Part shown: positions 12,493 through 24,314 of the stretch, in pieces
Numbering within the stretch: the first letter of the stretch is position 1
Layout: each line of letters begins with the position of its first letter
Assembly: GCA_002007465.1 (NCBI GenBank)
Contig: LNAC01000764.1
Location: 248,001-312,000 of the forward strand
Source of the DNA: Ailurus styani
Taxonomy: Eukaryota; Chordata; Mammalia; Carnivora; Ailuridae
Direction: 5' to 3'
Length of the DNA: 64,000 bases
Made by a program: the position numbers and the translations under genes
Notes under the pieces: generated by a model
Told to the model about the DNA's origin: nothing
Databases searched by the model: none
What the model saw: only the letters and a program-made list of their open reading frames with translations

Positions 12493-12716
12493 CACGGGTC
12501 AGGAAACTTTTGCTGCTAAAAGTAATTCAGTAAATATCTTAGGTTTGTGGGTCATATGGTCTCAGTTCCAACTACTCAATTTTGCTATCACAGTGCAAAA
12601 GCAGCCAAAGACAATACATAAACAAATGGGCATGACTGTTTTCCAATAAAACTGTATTTACACAAACAGGCAATGGTCCAGATTTGGCCCACATATTATT
12701 ATTTTTCCAACCCTTG
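12493..12716 (+). mobile_element. Non-autonomous hAT DNA transposon with 8-bp duplication
   Basis: A 224-base element starts cacgggtcaggaaactttt and ends ttccaacccttg. Inside are agtaaatatcttaggtttgtgggtc and ccaataaaactgtatttac, a well-known mammalian MER-class hAT fossil; I do not trust my memory for the exact family name. It is flanked by a perfect 8-base duplication ctatagac (12485-12492 and 12717-12724), the length expected for hAT transposases. Confidence 0.9.
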
Positions 12717-12742
12717 CTATAGACCATCAGGATCTTATGAGT

Positions 12743-13185
12743 TAGTATGGTAGACAGAAAGTTGGCCTTCCAGGGACGTCCACATTCAATCCCCAGAATC
12801 TGTGAATATGTTACCTTCATGGCAAAAAGGACGTTGTAGATGTGATTAAGTTAATGATTTTGAGATAAGGGATATTCCTAGATTATTCAGTTGGGTCCAA
12901 TGTAATCACCAGTGCTTTATAAGAGGGAGGCAGGAGAGGCAGATTGAAAGATGTGATGACGGAAACGGAAGTTATAGTGATATGACCTTTCGAAACTGGA
13001 AAAGGCAATCCACAGATTCTCCCCTAGAGCTTCCAGAAGGAACACAGTGCTGCCAACACTTTGGTTATAGTTTAGAAAGACCCATTTGGACCTCTAAACT
13101 CCAGATCGGTAAGAAAATAAATCTGTGTGGATGTAAGCCAGTAAGTTTGTAGTAATTTATCATAGCAAAGGAGGAAACTAACACA
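12743..13185 (+). mobile_element. MLT1-like MaLR solo LTR
   Basis: Diagnostic MLT1 words in order: gaatatgttaccttcatggcaaaaa, gatgtgattaagttaatga, gggtccaatgtaatcac, tataagagggaggcagg, tctcccctagagcttccagaagg, gtaagccagtaagtttgtagtaattt, and a ggaaactaacaca end. The AATAAA poly-A signal is kept in aagaaaataaatctg. There is no internal retroviral sequence, so this is a solo LTR. Its start is 19 bases from the hAT element's right flank. Confidence 0.85.
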
Positions 13186-13836
13186 TCTGGGTTGGCATTG
13201 GTCTGCCTAGGCCTCTTCAAACTTGGAATGTGTGAAAGGTTGTTCTGTGTCCACTTGTTTAAGCTGGAACTATTTCTAGAATCCCTGCCCTATATGATTT
13301 CCAAGTTAGATTTGAAAGGTAGAGCAAAGTTGCAGCCATTACTCTCTGAAGGTTGTAATGGTTAGATGCAGTTACAATCTTGCACGTAGGGGTCAATGAG
13401 TTCCAGGTTGGTTCTCTACCAATTTCTGAGCCTGTTGACCCACTGTTGTCCCAGGCCAGCCACAGATGCTTTAACATGGGGAGATAATACATTTTCTCCT
13501 ACAGGGTGATAGCCTCCTACAGGTCCTACAAGGGTGATAGCCACACAGAAGTCAAGATTCCCATTAGATTCTCCCAAACCTTCTCTTTACCATCCTATTT
13601 TGGTGATTGGACATGCTTCTTATTGGAGTCACCGGCTTGTGACTCCTTTAAGCCTTCCCTTGTCCAGCTCCTCCCACACGATTTAAGTTCTAATTCCTAT
13701 ATAAATAAATAAGTATATATAAATACATAAGTAAAAATATATAATAAAAATAACTCCTGACACCAAAATTTATAGTGGCTCCAATTCTATGATTAATTCC
13801 TGACTGATACAGAACATTGTAACAAAAGCAAATGTT

Positions 13837-14032
13837 AAGGGGCACCTGGGTGGCTCAGTTGGTTGGGTAACTGCCTTTGGTTCAGGTTATGATCCTGGAA
13901 TCCCGGGATTGAGTCCTGCATCAGGCTCCCTGCTCAGCGGGGAGTCTGCTTCTCCCCCTGACCCTCCCAGCCTCTCATGCTCTCTCTCTCACATAAATAA
14001 ATAAAATTTAAAAAAAAAAAAAAGAAAGAAAG
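13837..14032 (+). mobile_element. Can-SINE, complete, intermediate age
   Basis: Head ggggcacctgggtggctcagttggttggg, CT-rich middle with agtctgcttctccc, tail acataaataaataaaattt and poly-A with AAAG units. The perfect 13-base duplication aaaagcaaatgtt is at 13824-13836 and 14033-14045. It differs from the 9075 type (ggttgggtaactgcc instead of gggttaaagcctctgcc), so it is an older subfamily. Confidence 0.95.
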
Positions 14033-14204
14033 AAAAGCAAATGTTGGGCCCACAGGTCCAAAGAGAGAATGTGCTGTCCATGCTGAAGTGAGACCACAGC
14101 ATGAGACAGGCCCTGGTGTGTAGACAACCTCTCTAGATGGCACCCTTTTCTTAGGACTCCCACTACAACAGCCTGTTCACAAGTTTGCACACAGAAGTGT
14201 CAAG

Positions 14205-14310
14205 GGGAAGGGGAAACAGGAACCTAGTTCTAATCTCAGCTCTGCCAGTGATCCTGGGCAAGTTGCTTAATCTTTCTGGTGACGTGTCCACATCCAAGAA
14301 AATGAAGAAA
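14205..14310 (+). mobile_element. MIR fragment
   Basis: The MIR core is clear: tagttctaatctcagctctgcc, agtgatcctgggcaagttgcttaatctttct. Confidence 0.65.
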
Positions 14311-14389
14311 TGGGTGGTTGACTATTCACAAATATTTGGTACCTTTTCCCTGAGGGATGATTATATTCCTTTGTTTCCCTTTCCTACTG

Positions 14390-14680
14390 AATATAGGTAT
14401 GGCCATAAAACTTGTTCTAGTTAATGAAACGAGAGGGTAAGTGATATGCAGAAGCTTTTAGAACTGCTTTCTCTCTTTCACTTTGGCTGCTGTTACAGGC
14501 AACATTCTAGCAAGAGGCAGCCCTGTTGGCCTAATCCCAGAGTGAAGGGGATAGAGCTACAGCAGCCCATGATGGACACGCAGCCCACGTGAGCACTAAA
14601 CATCTATGGCTGGAAGCCAATGAAATATTGGAGTCACTTCAGCATGATCTGGGCCATTCTGACTGATATAGGACTGAACT
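14390..14680 (+). mobile_element. Possible degraded MLT1-type LTR
   Basis: Words such as ggtatggccataaaacttgttctagtt and attctgactgatata at the end recall divergent MaLR LTRs. No clean boundaries or duplication can be seen. Confidence 0.35.
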
Positions 14681-14689
14681 AGATGCTCC

Positions 14690-16009
14690 TTCTGTACAAT
14701 CTCAAATACTCTAGTTTGTAACAAATGTCAAGATGAATTTTTAAATTAGCAATATATATAACTTAATTTTTTTAAAAACGTGCCCATAGGCACAAATAAA
14801 ACGAGCCTAGTATATCTGCTCAAAATTAATTCACAGAAATACATGCAATAAAATGATCTTTACATTAGCCCTTTGTTTATGTAGTGCCTAAAATCTACAT
14901 AATAGCAAACACCTCAAATGATTGAATCTGAAACAAACACACTGACTGATAAAGTTAGTCAGGGCTACACAGACACCATTCATGCACCCTCTTACAAAAG
15001 ACTACCTAATTATTTTTCCTTTCTACTGTCTTCTTAATATAACTTCCTGCTTTGAGCTAAAGAATTCATACTTGGGGCTTATCAACCTCAAATAGTAGCA
15101 ATTCAGACACATTTAATTAACTGTGTGGTGGATAGTTGTATTTCTTTGGATGTTACCTGGAACTTTCTCCATTTAAAAATTTAGAATAGTATCTTGATGC
15201 CTAAGAATCAATCTCCTAAATTTGAAAATAAAATAGGCTAGTACTGACTTTTTTTTTTTAAGCTATTCACTTGGAAATGAAGATGGGGAAAAAAGAAAAT
15301 AAGACAGGAAGAAGGGTGGGAGAAGAAACAAATGTTAATAAAATATCTTTGAGAACAAGGAAATTATCTAAAAATTCAACTTTTCTCAATCTTTGAAATC
15401 TTATCTAAAGTTGGTGTAACAGTTCGTTTTACTCTAAAGTCCTTCACCAAGGGTTACAGGGGTCACAATTTGTTTTATGGGCTTTTGTTGTTATTGTTTT
15501 CTTTCTCTTCATCCTAAGATGCTCAGTATTTCAGAAAAGTGCTACAATTTCATTGACCAGCATGTTGTAAAACAGTACATTTCATTTTTATTCAGTGAGA
15601 ATTTGCACTGAGGAGCGATTAAATCTGAGGACTTCTAACCAAGGAATGAACAGACATAGCGTTATCATTTATCTAACTTTGTCATTTTCCAGCAAATGAA
15701 AACATGACAGCTTTTCAATGGCGGAGGAATCCATTTTGAATTGAAATATTGCAAGTGGTTAAATAAGTAGAATTTTGGATATCGTATTCACCTATTTTGA
15801 TCATCTAAACCTTACCCCCTTTTTCAGAAACCTAAAAGAGTTTCTGATTTCTTTCTAACTCAAAATTAAAATTCCGATCCCTGTCCTCCCTTACCTAGGT
15901 GCCTTATGTTTTCACAAAGCAGAAAATGTTCCCACCTTAAGTAGGAAAAACTTGATCTCACTGTCTCTTTAGAATAGTCATTAAGTCTTGATATGTACAA
16001 ATTAGGCTT
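14690..16009. other. Unique AT-rich intronic DNA
   Basis: I recognise no repeat, exon or RNA here. Short T and A runs at 15249-15262 are the only simple sequence. Confidence 0.4.
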
Positions 16010-16190
16010 TCACAGATTTATCATTCATCTATTCATCCACACTCATTCCACAAATATTTACTAAATTCTTGCTATGTGTTAGGCAATATGCTCAATTGTG
16101 GATGTTAGTGGTGAATAAGACTGACCTTTTCCCTACCCTCGTGGAGCTTGTGATCAAGGAAGAAAGAAGAAAATACTCACATAACCATAC
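16010..16190 (-). mobile_element. L2 3'-end fragment
   Basis: The reverse complement of the L2 3' end: attcatctattcatcc, cacaaatatttactaaattcttgctatgtgttaggcaatatgctc, gtggtgaataagactgacc, cctcgtggagcttgtgatc. Confidence 0.75.
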
Positions 16191-16455
16191 AAATGTAAAT
16201 GTAAAACTTCTCTAGGGAGGAAAAGACAGAGCTGAGATCCAAAGGATGAGGAGAGAAAATGACCCAGATGAAGGGGGAGGGAAGATCTTTCTAGACACAG
16301 AGGGTGGCATATGCAAAGATCCTCTGGCATATACAAAGGTACCATGATATAAAATGTTCAAAATGTAAATAAGAAGAAAAAGAGTAAAGGCTAATTATTA
16401 TAGTCTTACATTCTTTCTTACATTCATCCTCATCCTTTGATTTATTCACTCACAG

Positions 16456-16662
16456 TTTTTTTTTAAGATTTTATTTATTTATTTATTTAGAGACAGTGTG
16501 TGAGGTGGTGAGGGACACAGGGAGAGGGAGATAGAGAATCTCAAGCAGACTCTGCACCGAGTGTGGAGCCCAACATAGAGCTCAATCCTAAGACCTTAAT
16601 ATCATGACCTGAACCAAAATCAAAGGTCTGACACTCAACCAATTGAAACACACAGGCTCCCC
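16456..16662 (-). mobile_element. Can-SINE, old and diverged
   Basis: Antisense on the plus strand: T-run, aagattttatttatttattt, purine-rich middle, catgacctgaacc, and a decayed head (caaccaattgaaacacacaggctcc). Several substitutions in the head, and no duplication that I can see. Confidence 0.85.
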
Positions 16663-17384
16663 GGGGTCTTGTTTCTTAAGTATTTGCATTCAAACAACTT
16701 AAGTATTTATGTACTAACAGCTCAATGGCCATATGACCCCGATTGGACTCTGCCAACCACATTTCTTGTTCCATACAGATTTTCATTTGGTGTTTCCTTT
16801 TTATCACAGTAATAGTCAAAAACCCAATTCGGGAATAACAAGTTATCATAGAAAGGGATGCTATATGTTCTAATTTTGAAACTGTAGATTACCTTGAAAC
16901 AAACAGTTTACATCTCCAACAGATGTTGAGTATCTATATTTCTTTCAAAATTGAAAGAAATCTTGCCTTACCCCTGTAAGTTTGCTATGGTGTCCTGGGT
17001 GCCTTGAGCACCAAACTTACATACAGTTTGGGAAGCACAGGCTAAGGTAATCAGGTTTCCTCCTGAAAATTATGGGGAGCTCTTACAGATCTCTAATTAA
17101 AGGAAAGGGAGGTAAGCTGTGTTAAAGATCATTAACACAATCATTCTGGCAGGATGTGTAAAAACTTAAAAATAAAGGTTTAAAAAACCCTAAAACTTCA
17201 AGGAGATCAGCTTAGTGGTTTAACTGAGAAGTAATGGGGAATGGTAGATGGGGTGGAGTAGAGAGGACAGTATAGCAGTGGCTCCTTTCCCCTGGCCCTC
17301 CCAAAGGTCCTCTGCAGATAACTTCTGTCCACACCGATGGCCTCCTGAGTCGGCCTGAGGGTGATTTCTGACTGTAGGAGGTGC

Positions 17385-17998
17385 TTATCATGCAAGAGGC
17401 AAAGGGTATCAGAATATGCCACCCCAAAATAAAACCATAAGATTTCAGGACATGCCACCCCAAAATATGCCACTTTGGTATATCAATAATTTTGACCTGT
17501 AAGCACTTAAAAAATAGCAAATACTGGGAGAGTCTTTCTCTGAATTTTCCTATCTGCCTAAAGACAGATATCCAAAAGGAACTCAACTGTCATAGATCCC
17601 CTTCCTTGGGGAATCTTAGTTTCATCACCCAGGGAGGATTGACACTTATCATAGGAGAAAATACTAGAAGTTGACACTACACCCAGACAAACTTTGTCAC
17701 AAGCTATCATATCTCCCGCCTCTTATTCCAAGACCCATCCCCTTTCCTAAAAATCATTTATTCTCCCTTAAGAGGCCTCTATCTCCTCTCTCCCTCCTCT
17801 ACTAAGATTATACTTAAGCCTGAATTCTAAGCCAATTCTTTGAGTTACTTATTTTTTTCCCTGGGTCTCAACCATATATATATGGGGCACACCTGTTAAT
17901 AAAATTCTATTTGTTTTTCTCTTATTGATCTGTATTTTATTACAGGAGTCTTAAGCTAAGAACTCAGAGGGTAGAGGGAAAATTGTTTTTCCTCCTAT
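17385..17998 (+). mobile_element. ERV-type solo LTR
   Basis: The 5' part has repeated atgccaccccaaaata units (near 17417 and 17452). The 3' part has a CCCTCC-rich segment, atatatatgg, a ttaataaaattc poly-A signal near 17898, then cttattgatctgtattttattacagg and a gaaaattgtttttcctcc end typical of some ERV1-class LTRs. No gag, pol or env sequence follows, so it is a solo LTR. The left boundary is uncertain. Confidence 0.65.
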
Positions 17999-18269
17999 AT
18001 GGGGGCAACCTCTAACAAGGAGCATAGGGTTGGTAGAGAAATACCCCAGCTTCCTTATCCCCCGATGGGATAATTCTGAAGTAGGTTCTACATGGTTTCT
18101 CAGAGATTCCACGGCTAGACTGCCTCTGGTTCCATTAGTAACAGTCTCCTTACTGTCACATCCATTATAGGTTTTCTCTTTCTCATCTCATTTCCCCAAT
18201 GTCACGTGGTGCTTCCTGGGAAAAATGAACTCCCCCCCCTCCCAAATTTCTCAAAACTATAAACTTGTT

Positions 18270-18870
18270 TAGAGTCTGCTTTAGTGAGAAGACAGAAGGA
18301 TATGAGAGATATTAAGGAGGTCAAGTGGACTGCAACAGATGACTCACTGGAAGGAGAGGAGTGAGATAGAGAAGTCCAGAATGACTCCTGTATTTCTAGC
18401 TGCATATCATGGTTCTGTTAGTGACATTCACAAAGGCATTGGCTATAGGAATTCGAATAGGTTACCCCAATCACACTAAGACTGAGGGCACTTTGGATAA
18501 CACAGTGGAATTTTCCATCAAGTAGTTGGATATTTAGTTATGAAGATCAAGATAAAGGTCTTAGCTGGAACTATCATTTGGGAATCAGGAACTCGTAAGT
18601 GGTAATTTAAGCCCCAACACTGCCAAAGTATTAGGGCTTGACTGACATTGCTAAGGAAAGACGTTTTGTTGTTCAAGAAGAGCAGAGAGTGAATGAAGGA
18701 AGTCACAAGGGGCTTAAGCCAGAGAGGGGGCCACCAAGACTTACTAAGAAGGAACAACCAGGTAGGAAGGAATTAAAGAGAGTGGAGAATTATTCTGAAA
18801 GCTAAGAGAGACAGAAATCCTAAAGGAATGGTCCTGGTGCCAAGTATTGCAGGGAGTTCAAGTTGGATGA
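18270..18870 (+). other. Probable ancient interspersed repeat, family not identified
   Basis: The purine-rich sequence with agtccagaatgactcctgtatttct, tcaagtagttggatatttag and aaatcctaaaggaatgg is of a kind that recurs in mammalian genomes, but I cannot assign a family. It may continue from related fragments near 17100. Confidence 0.35.
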
Positions 18871-19148
18871 GGGCAAAGAAAAGTAGGGAGGACTGTGCAG
18901 TAATCACACCTGGAGAGATGCAGAGCACGGCCCTGAGAAAAGACATTCTTGGAAAGGACACACCATGGTGGCCTAGAAGCAGCATGGGATGAACTGACCT
19001 CAACCCTGCCTCTGCCTGGCTTCCTGAGGTGAGTTTATATCCTTTTTCTTTAAATAAGAAAGGGACAGCACTGGAGGCCCTCAGAGGGTGGTACTTGGAG
19101 TCCATTCAGTAACCTATAGACTGTACCTAGTGTTCCAGATAAAATACT

Positions 19149-19252
19149 GATGGAGGAGGAGGGGGGTGGGTAGCCGGAGAAGGAGAGGATGAGGAAGAGG
19201 AAGAAGAAGAAGGAGGAGGAGGAGAGGAAGAAGAAGAAGAAAGAAAAGAAAG
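19149..19252 (+). repeat. (GGA/GAA)n homopurine tract
   Basis: About 100 bases almost wholly purine on the plus strand: gaggaggaggggggtggg, then gagaaggagagg, gaagaagaagaaggaggagg and gaagaagaagaagaaag. The long open frame across it on the minus strand is repeat-derived. Confidence 0.95.
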
Positions 19253-19741
19253 TCTCAGCAAAGCTCATCTGGTCTCAGTTGAGCATTCACTGTAGGCAGG
19301 GTGCTGTGTCTAGGGGTCTGAAGAACCAAATGCAGCTTCTGACTGTCAGGGTTGTGTAGTCCAGTCAAGGTTTTGCAGTTATAATACAATTACTATTAAC
19401 ATGTAAAGTAGATAGTGGCAAATCCCAACAGAAAACTCTATTTCTCTACATCTCTCCTGTGCCTTCCATTCTTTAATTTTTTTGTGCATTTTATAACTTT
19501 TCTGTAAAGCTCTTCACAGCAGTGTCCTGAGTGACAGCAGACCTCAATGTGACTTTCCCCTCGACTAGACATAAAGATAATTTTGATGCAAACCCTCTTT
19601 ATCTAGTTACAAACATTGAGGTCTGTGTTCTTCTCTACGCAGTGGCATGGATTATTGAATATGATTTAGATTCTATGGAACCTTCCAGTTTTATTTCATT
19701 CTTACAACAATTCTCTGATATAGACAGGGCAGGGTTTTTAA

Positions 19742-20328
19742 TTTTTTTTATTGAGATACAATTCATATAACATAAAATTCACCATTTTAAGGTATGCAAT
19801 TCAGTGTTTTTTTTAGCATTTTTACAGTGGTTTTTTTAGCATTTTCATAGACATCATCATTACTTGATTCCATAAAATTTTCCTTACCCCAAAAAGAAAC
19901 TCTATGCCCATTAGCAGTTAGCCCTCATTTTCCCCTCATCTCCTACTCCCAAACCCTAGTTTACTTTCTGTATGTATCGATTTACCTATTCCGGATATGT
20001 CATATAAATAGAATCACAACATGTAGCCTTTAGTGAATGGCTTCTTTCATGTATAATGTTTTCAAGCTCCAGCCGTGTAATAGCCAAGTACTGGTACTTG
20101 ATTCTCTTTACTGCTGAATAATATCCCATTGTATGGGTGGGCCATGTTTTGTTTATCCATTCATTAACTGATGGACATTTGGCTTGTCTTCTTTGGGTAT
20201 AACTCTATGTTTAACCTACGAGGAACTGCCACTAAGTTTTCCATATTGGATGTACTATTTTACATTCCCACAGCAATGTATGAGGGTTCCAATTTCTCCA
20301 CATCCTCACCAACACTCGTTCTTTTCCA
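19742..20328 (-). mobile_element. Old L1M-type 3' fragment with an internal gap
   Basis: The reverse complement of an old L1: ttttattgagatacaattcatataac, accccaaaaagaaactctatgcccattagcag, tttacctattccggatatg, aatatcccattgtatggg, ctgatggacatttggc, then directly ctctatgtttaacc, gaggaactgcc, acattcccacagcaatgtatgagggttccaatttctccacatcctc. Between ggacatttggcttgtc and ctctatgtttaacc about 100-150 consensus bases are missing, so an internal deletion has occurred. Confidence 0.88.
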
Positions 20329-20578
20329 CTGATATCATTAAGGGCATATTTTATTATTCCCATTTCACAGATAAAGAAATATGGGTTTACACAGCAATCA
20401 ATTAGAAAGGCCAGGACTAAAATATTAGTTTTCCAATTCTTAGGTCAGCTTTCTTCCAGTGATACCACCAAGTCATTCTGAAACCAGATCAACATCAACA
20501 TGTTACAAAGGCAAAGAACAATGCCCTGACAAAACTCAGATATGCTATAACTCAGGGGAGTGATGTGGATTTACAAAA

Positions 20579-20600
20579 CACACACACACGTGTGTGTGTG
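20579..20600. repeat. Perfect (CA)n(TG)n palindrome
   Basis: Eleven bases of alternating CA are followed without spacer by eleven bases of alternating TG, centred on acgt at 20588-20591. A second CA run follows after gcatacta. Confidence 0.95.
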
Positions 20601-20619
20601 CATACTACACACACATCCA

Positions 20620-23600
20620 CATTCATATGTGTACACCCCAATTATTATGCTACTGGGTTAACAATGTACTTCTTAGAATACTGATGTACTAATGAGAAAC
20701 TTTCAAAGAAGTCAAATTTAAATTATAGTAATACCTTTGACACTGAGAGAAGATGATTTGTTAGCATTAAAAACATATGTCTTTGAAGTTGATTTATGAT
20801 GTGATTCTAGCCTGTGATTCACTCTATCTGGACACTTCTATTCATACCACCAAGTCAGAGTTACTTTAGAAAGAAGCACAGTATTATCTAGAGCTGAAGT
20901 ATAAAATTCTTCAAACTCCTTTTTAAATTGTCTCGAAGCAAATATCTTTAGATTTTCTTTACAGCATAAGTCCTTAGAAAAATACATAGTTGAAACTTGG
21001 GCATTCATCTGATTATGATTTAAGCCAAATTTGTCAAAACTGGAAATGCTGTCACACCGGTTATATGACTAGAACAATAAAATTGGCAGTGCCTGGCCCC
21101 CAAATTAGCCTCTAAAATTTTTTTCTAATGGAATAATAGAAATACATTTTGAGAGGCATAAAAGTATCCCCCTCACTTATCATAGGAAATTGATGAAATA
21201 TATTTTCTTGTTTAAAGCAATAGAAGGGTGTTGATGCAATATGTCAGAATCCTTACACTGGATGAAAGTTTCTAGCCCAGAAGAAATCAACTCCACAAGA
21301 AGACAGCTAAGATTGAACCTTGAGAAAATGTCTCTCTCTCTATTTAAACAGAAACAGTATAATGTGAAATATAAAGGAAGGCATGGAATAAATATGGAAT
21401 TATCCATTTTAGATGCTTATTCTCCATGTTTCATATTAATACTATCATAGTGAATAGTTACTATCATAGTGAATAATGAAGTCATATCTCTGAATTATTT
21501 ACAGCAAGTCCATGATATCATATTTTGGAGATAATGTCACAGGTATATAATATCATGGAGAGTTCTACTGAGCTTGAATTTGAAATAATTCTCCTAAGTA
21601 ATGGTTTACAGTATTCAAATGTGTGCAGGTAAACCAGAAGGCTAATTGGAAATATTGGCAGGCTTATGCTTAATTTGTATCTATTGCCAGATACATTCGA
21701 TTTTAGGTAATGCGGAGAAAGAGATGCTTGGGAAGTTTGCCTTTACCACTGTTTAAAAGAAAGAAGGTTTCAAATTACCCATAATTTAAAAAACATGTTA
21801 TACTAGGGTTGAGTTAGTTAAAATCCTTTTTTTGTTGTTGTTGTTAGTTAAAATTCGTAATACCAAAGTATAATCAGATCCTGAGAGCTTTTTAGACTTT
21901 TTAGCAGAGAGCATCTGTTGGAATTCCTGAAGCTCCTTTCTCTAGGAATGTTGTGCTTTTATTTGTCCAAAACCATAACTTCTGGAGTGACACACTGAAG
22001 CGGTGAGAAGGGAAGGAAGTGTCTGCCTATTCAGCCACATAAGTCAGACTAGCCTGGGGATCAGTGAGGCATCAAACCAACAAGCACTCCACGCCTCAAA
22101 GCCTTCCATACCTCAAGATCCAAATTAGGCAATTAATAAACCTCCTTTGGTACCCCAGCTTTGCAGGTATAAGACCCATCACTTGCATTTAAAGTTACCA
22201 GATTCTGTTTTTGGGTTGCTATTAAATAAGCAGTAATAAGATCATCTTAAAATATATACATCTTTTATCGTAAGAAAAATATACTTTTTCTAGCCTTTCT
22301 TCCCCCTTGACTTTGACCCACAAATACTCATGAATACACATGATTAGAGTAGTGGCAATTGTAGTTAATCAGATAAGCAAGATTTTGTAAAACTGGAAGC
22401 AGAAAGAGTTGACAGAGCAGTTAGTCTTCTCTGAAAGGCATAAGCAAGAGATCTTAGTTTATGCAAACTAAGTGCAGAGCCATTCCTCTGCCCTTTGCCA
22501 GAGAAAGTTAAATTCAAATTTAGCTCCCATTTTGGCAAGTATTTTGCAGCACTCCATGAGGCTCATGTACATTAGACTGCGAGGTATGTAGATTCACGCT
22601 CATTTTTAAATAACATAACTGATGTACAAGCCATTGTAATTTCTACAAGGTTTGAGGAGCCTTTTCTGAAAGTCCAGTGCATTCTATCTAATTCCCCCCA
22701 GGCTGCGCCTTAGTTCTGGATCAGCCAATGAGCAGAGAAGCATGTGTAGAAAATAAAAACAAAAAACAATCGTATATTTGCTTATCAGTTTGTATGAAAT
22801 CATTTGCTTTTTGCTATTTCAACTTAAAGAGAAAAAATATAGTTATCATTGTGGGGAAATCAGAGTATTATTGGGCTTTCCTGAATTTTTTTCACTGTTC
22901 ATTATTGTTATTTTATTTCGAATTATATTTACTAAATTTAGAATCTCTGAAGGCTCTTTGAGACTTTGTTTCTAAAACTGGGAGCACTTGAAAAGTTTTT
23001 AAATAATTTCAGAAATTGCTTCTATGATTCCTTGCTATCTTTACAGGACTAGTCACCTAATCATCTGTCTACGGATGCATGTTGACTGAGAGTTATGTAA
23101 TTACCATTTCATAGAATTTCCATTTTCTGACTCCATACTCAGCTCTATTACTTTCTTAGCTTTTCGAAGATTCAGGAATTACAGAAATAAGATAAAAAAT
23201 ACAGTAATAGTGAGATAATTTCCCAGAGGTATAATAATAATAAATCCACAGCATCTAGAAATGTTGTCAAACAAATAACAAGTACTAATACTCTTACTAG
23301 TTATAATAAAAACTACTACAAGTAGAATGTAAGCTTTCATAAGCTCCAGTATATTCTAAGTACTTAGAACAGTGACTGGACCATAGTAGTTGCTCAATAT
23401 GTTTTTCTTGGACAAATTACTATCAATGAAATTTACCATGAAGTCTCCGAAGCACTTCATAAATATTATCACATTGTAGCCTCATGAAAATGTTGGGATG
23501 AACCTACTGTTATTATTTATTGTTGTCTATTATATTTTTATTTATATTTATTTTTCTATTATATTTCTAAACATTTGAGTGGCAGCAAGGAAATTTCCCA

Positions 23601-24260
23601 ATCAATGGGTTCAGAAGAGATGGAAAGATTGCACTCAAGTTATTCAGCTCCTAGAGACAAAGTTCTTGGTGGTTAATATACTGCTGTATGTAAGCCATAA
23701 TTATAACTGGAACATTATATTCTTTCCATGAGACACCTGCCAAGCAAATATTTCACCTTCTACACATTTCAGGACTGTGTAAGTGTTCAAAACAAAGGTG
23801 GCTAGGTTGTGGCCTAGACTCAATCTGTAACACATTTTCCACACACAAAAAAATTCTCTTCATAATTCTACTGAATAGTACATAAATAAGTCTAGAGAGC
23901 TTTCTTGATACCGACGGGTTTATTTTTATTTTAAAAGTGGTATTGGTTTTATTCGTTTTGCTCTGTTAGTCTCTCAGTTTAACAGCTTAAGAATAGCTTA
24001 GATTCTATACATTGAAATTGTTCTTCTGAAAAACGTATCTGAACATTTGCAAGAAAAAATACACAGTTTAAAGCCACTATCATGGCTCTAGACTATTAAC
24101 CCTCTAGATATATGCCAAAATTGCCCTGCTGTTCAAATCTAATGGTAGGCTCGGGACTCTGTGGTCCGTGTTTTGAATTGACTATTTTCCTCATGATACA
24201 GTGATCTAATAACTGCTGCTTAGGTCAGGGAAAAATAAAACACTCAAGATGAACGTTTGC
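20620..24260. other. Mostly unique DNA with small MIR/L2 remnants
   Basis: No exon or RNA gene is seen. At 23325-23430 ctaagtacttagaacagtgactggaccatagtagttgctcaatatg is an L2/MIR 3' end on the plus strand. At 23450-23520 an inverted MIR remnant follows (gaagcacttcataaatattatcacattgtagcctcatgaaaatg). The rest is AT-rich. Confidence 0.45.
21441..21478 (+). repeat. Tandem 19-bp duplication
   Basis: actatcatagtgaatagtt at 21441-21459 is followed directly by actatcatagtgaataatg at 21460-21478. The two units differ only near their 3' ends. Confidence 0.9.
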
Positions 24261-24271
24261 ATTGCAAATAT

Positions 24272-24314
24272 GTTTATAGTTACTATAAACTATATATACT
24301 ATATACTATAAACA
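24272..24314. repeat. Nested AT-rich inverted repeats
   Basis: gtttatagt (24272-24280) pairs with actataaac (24282-24290) across one base. The same left arm also pairs with actataaaca at 24305-24314, giving two alternative hairpins. Confidence 0.85.

Noticed and set aside
12393..13493. A shared 15-mer (gggagataatacatt) at 12393 and 13479 flanking the hAT/MLT1 cluster
   Set aside because: A 15-base match somewhere in a 64-kb window is expected by chance about once or twice, and flanks do not extend the match.
17212..17586. 124-codon minus-strand open frame
   Set aside because: Overlaps an LTR and runs antisense to it; another frame of similar length overlaps it; no domain recognised.
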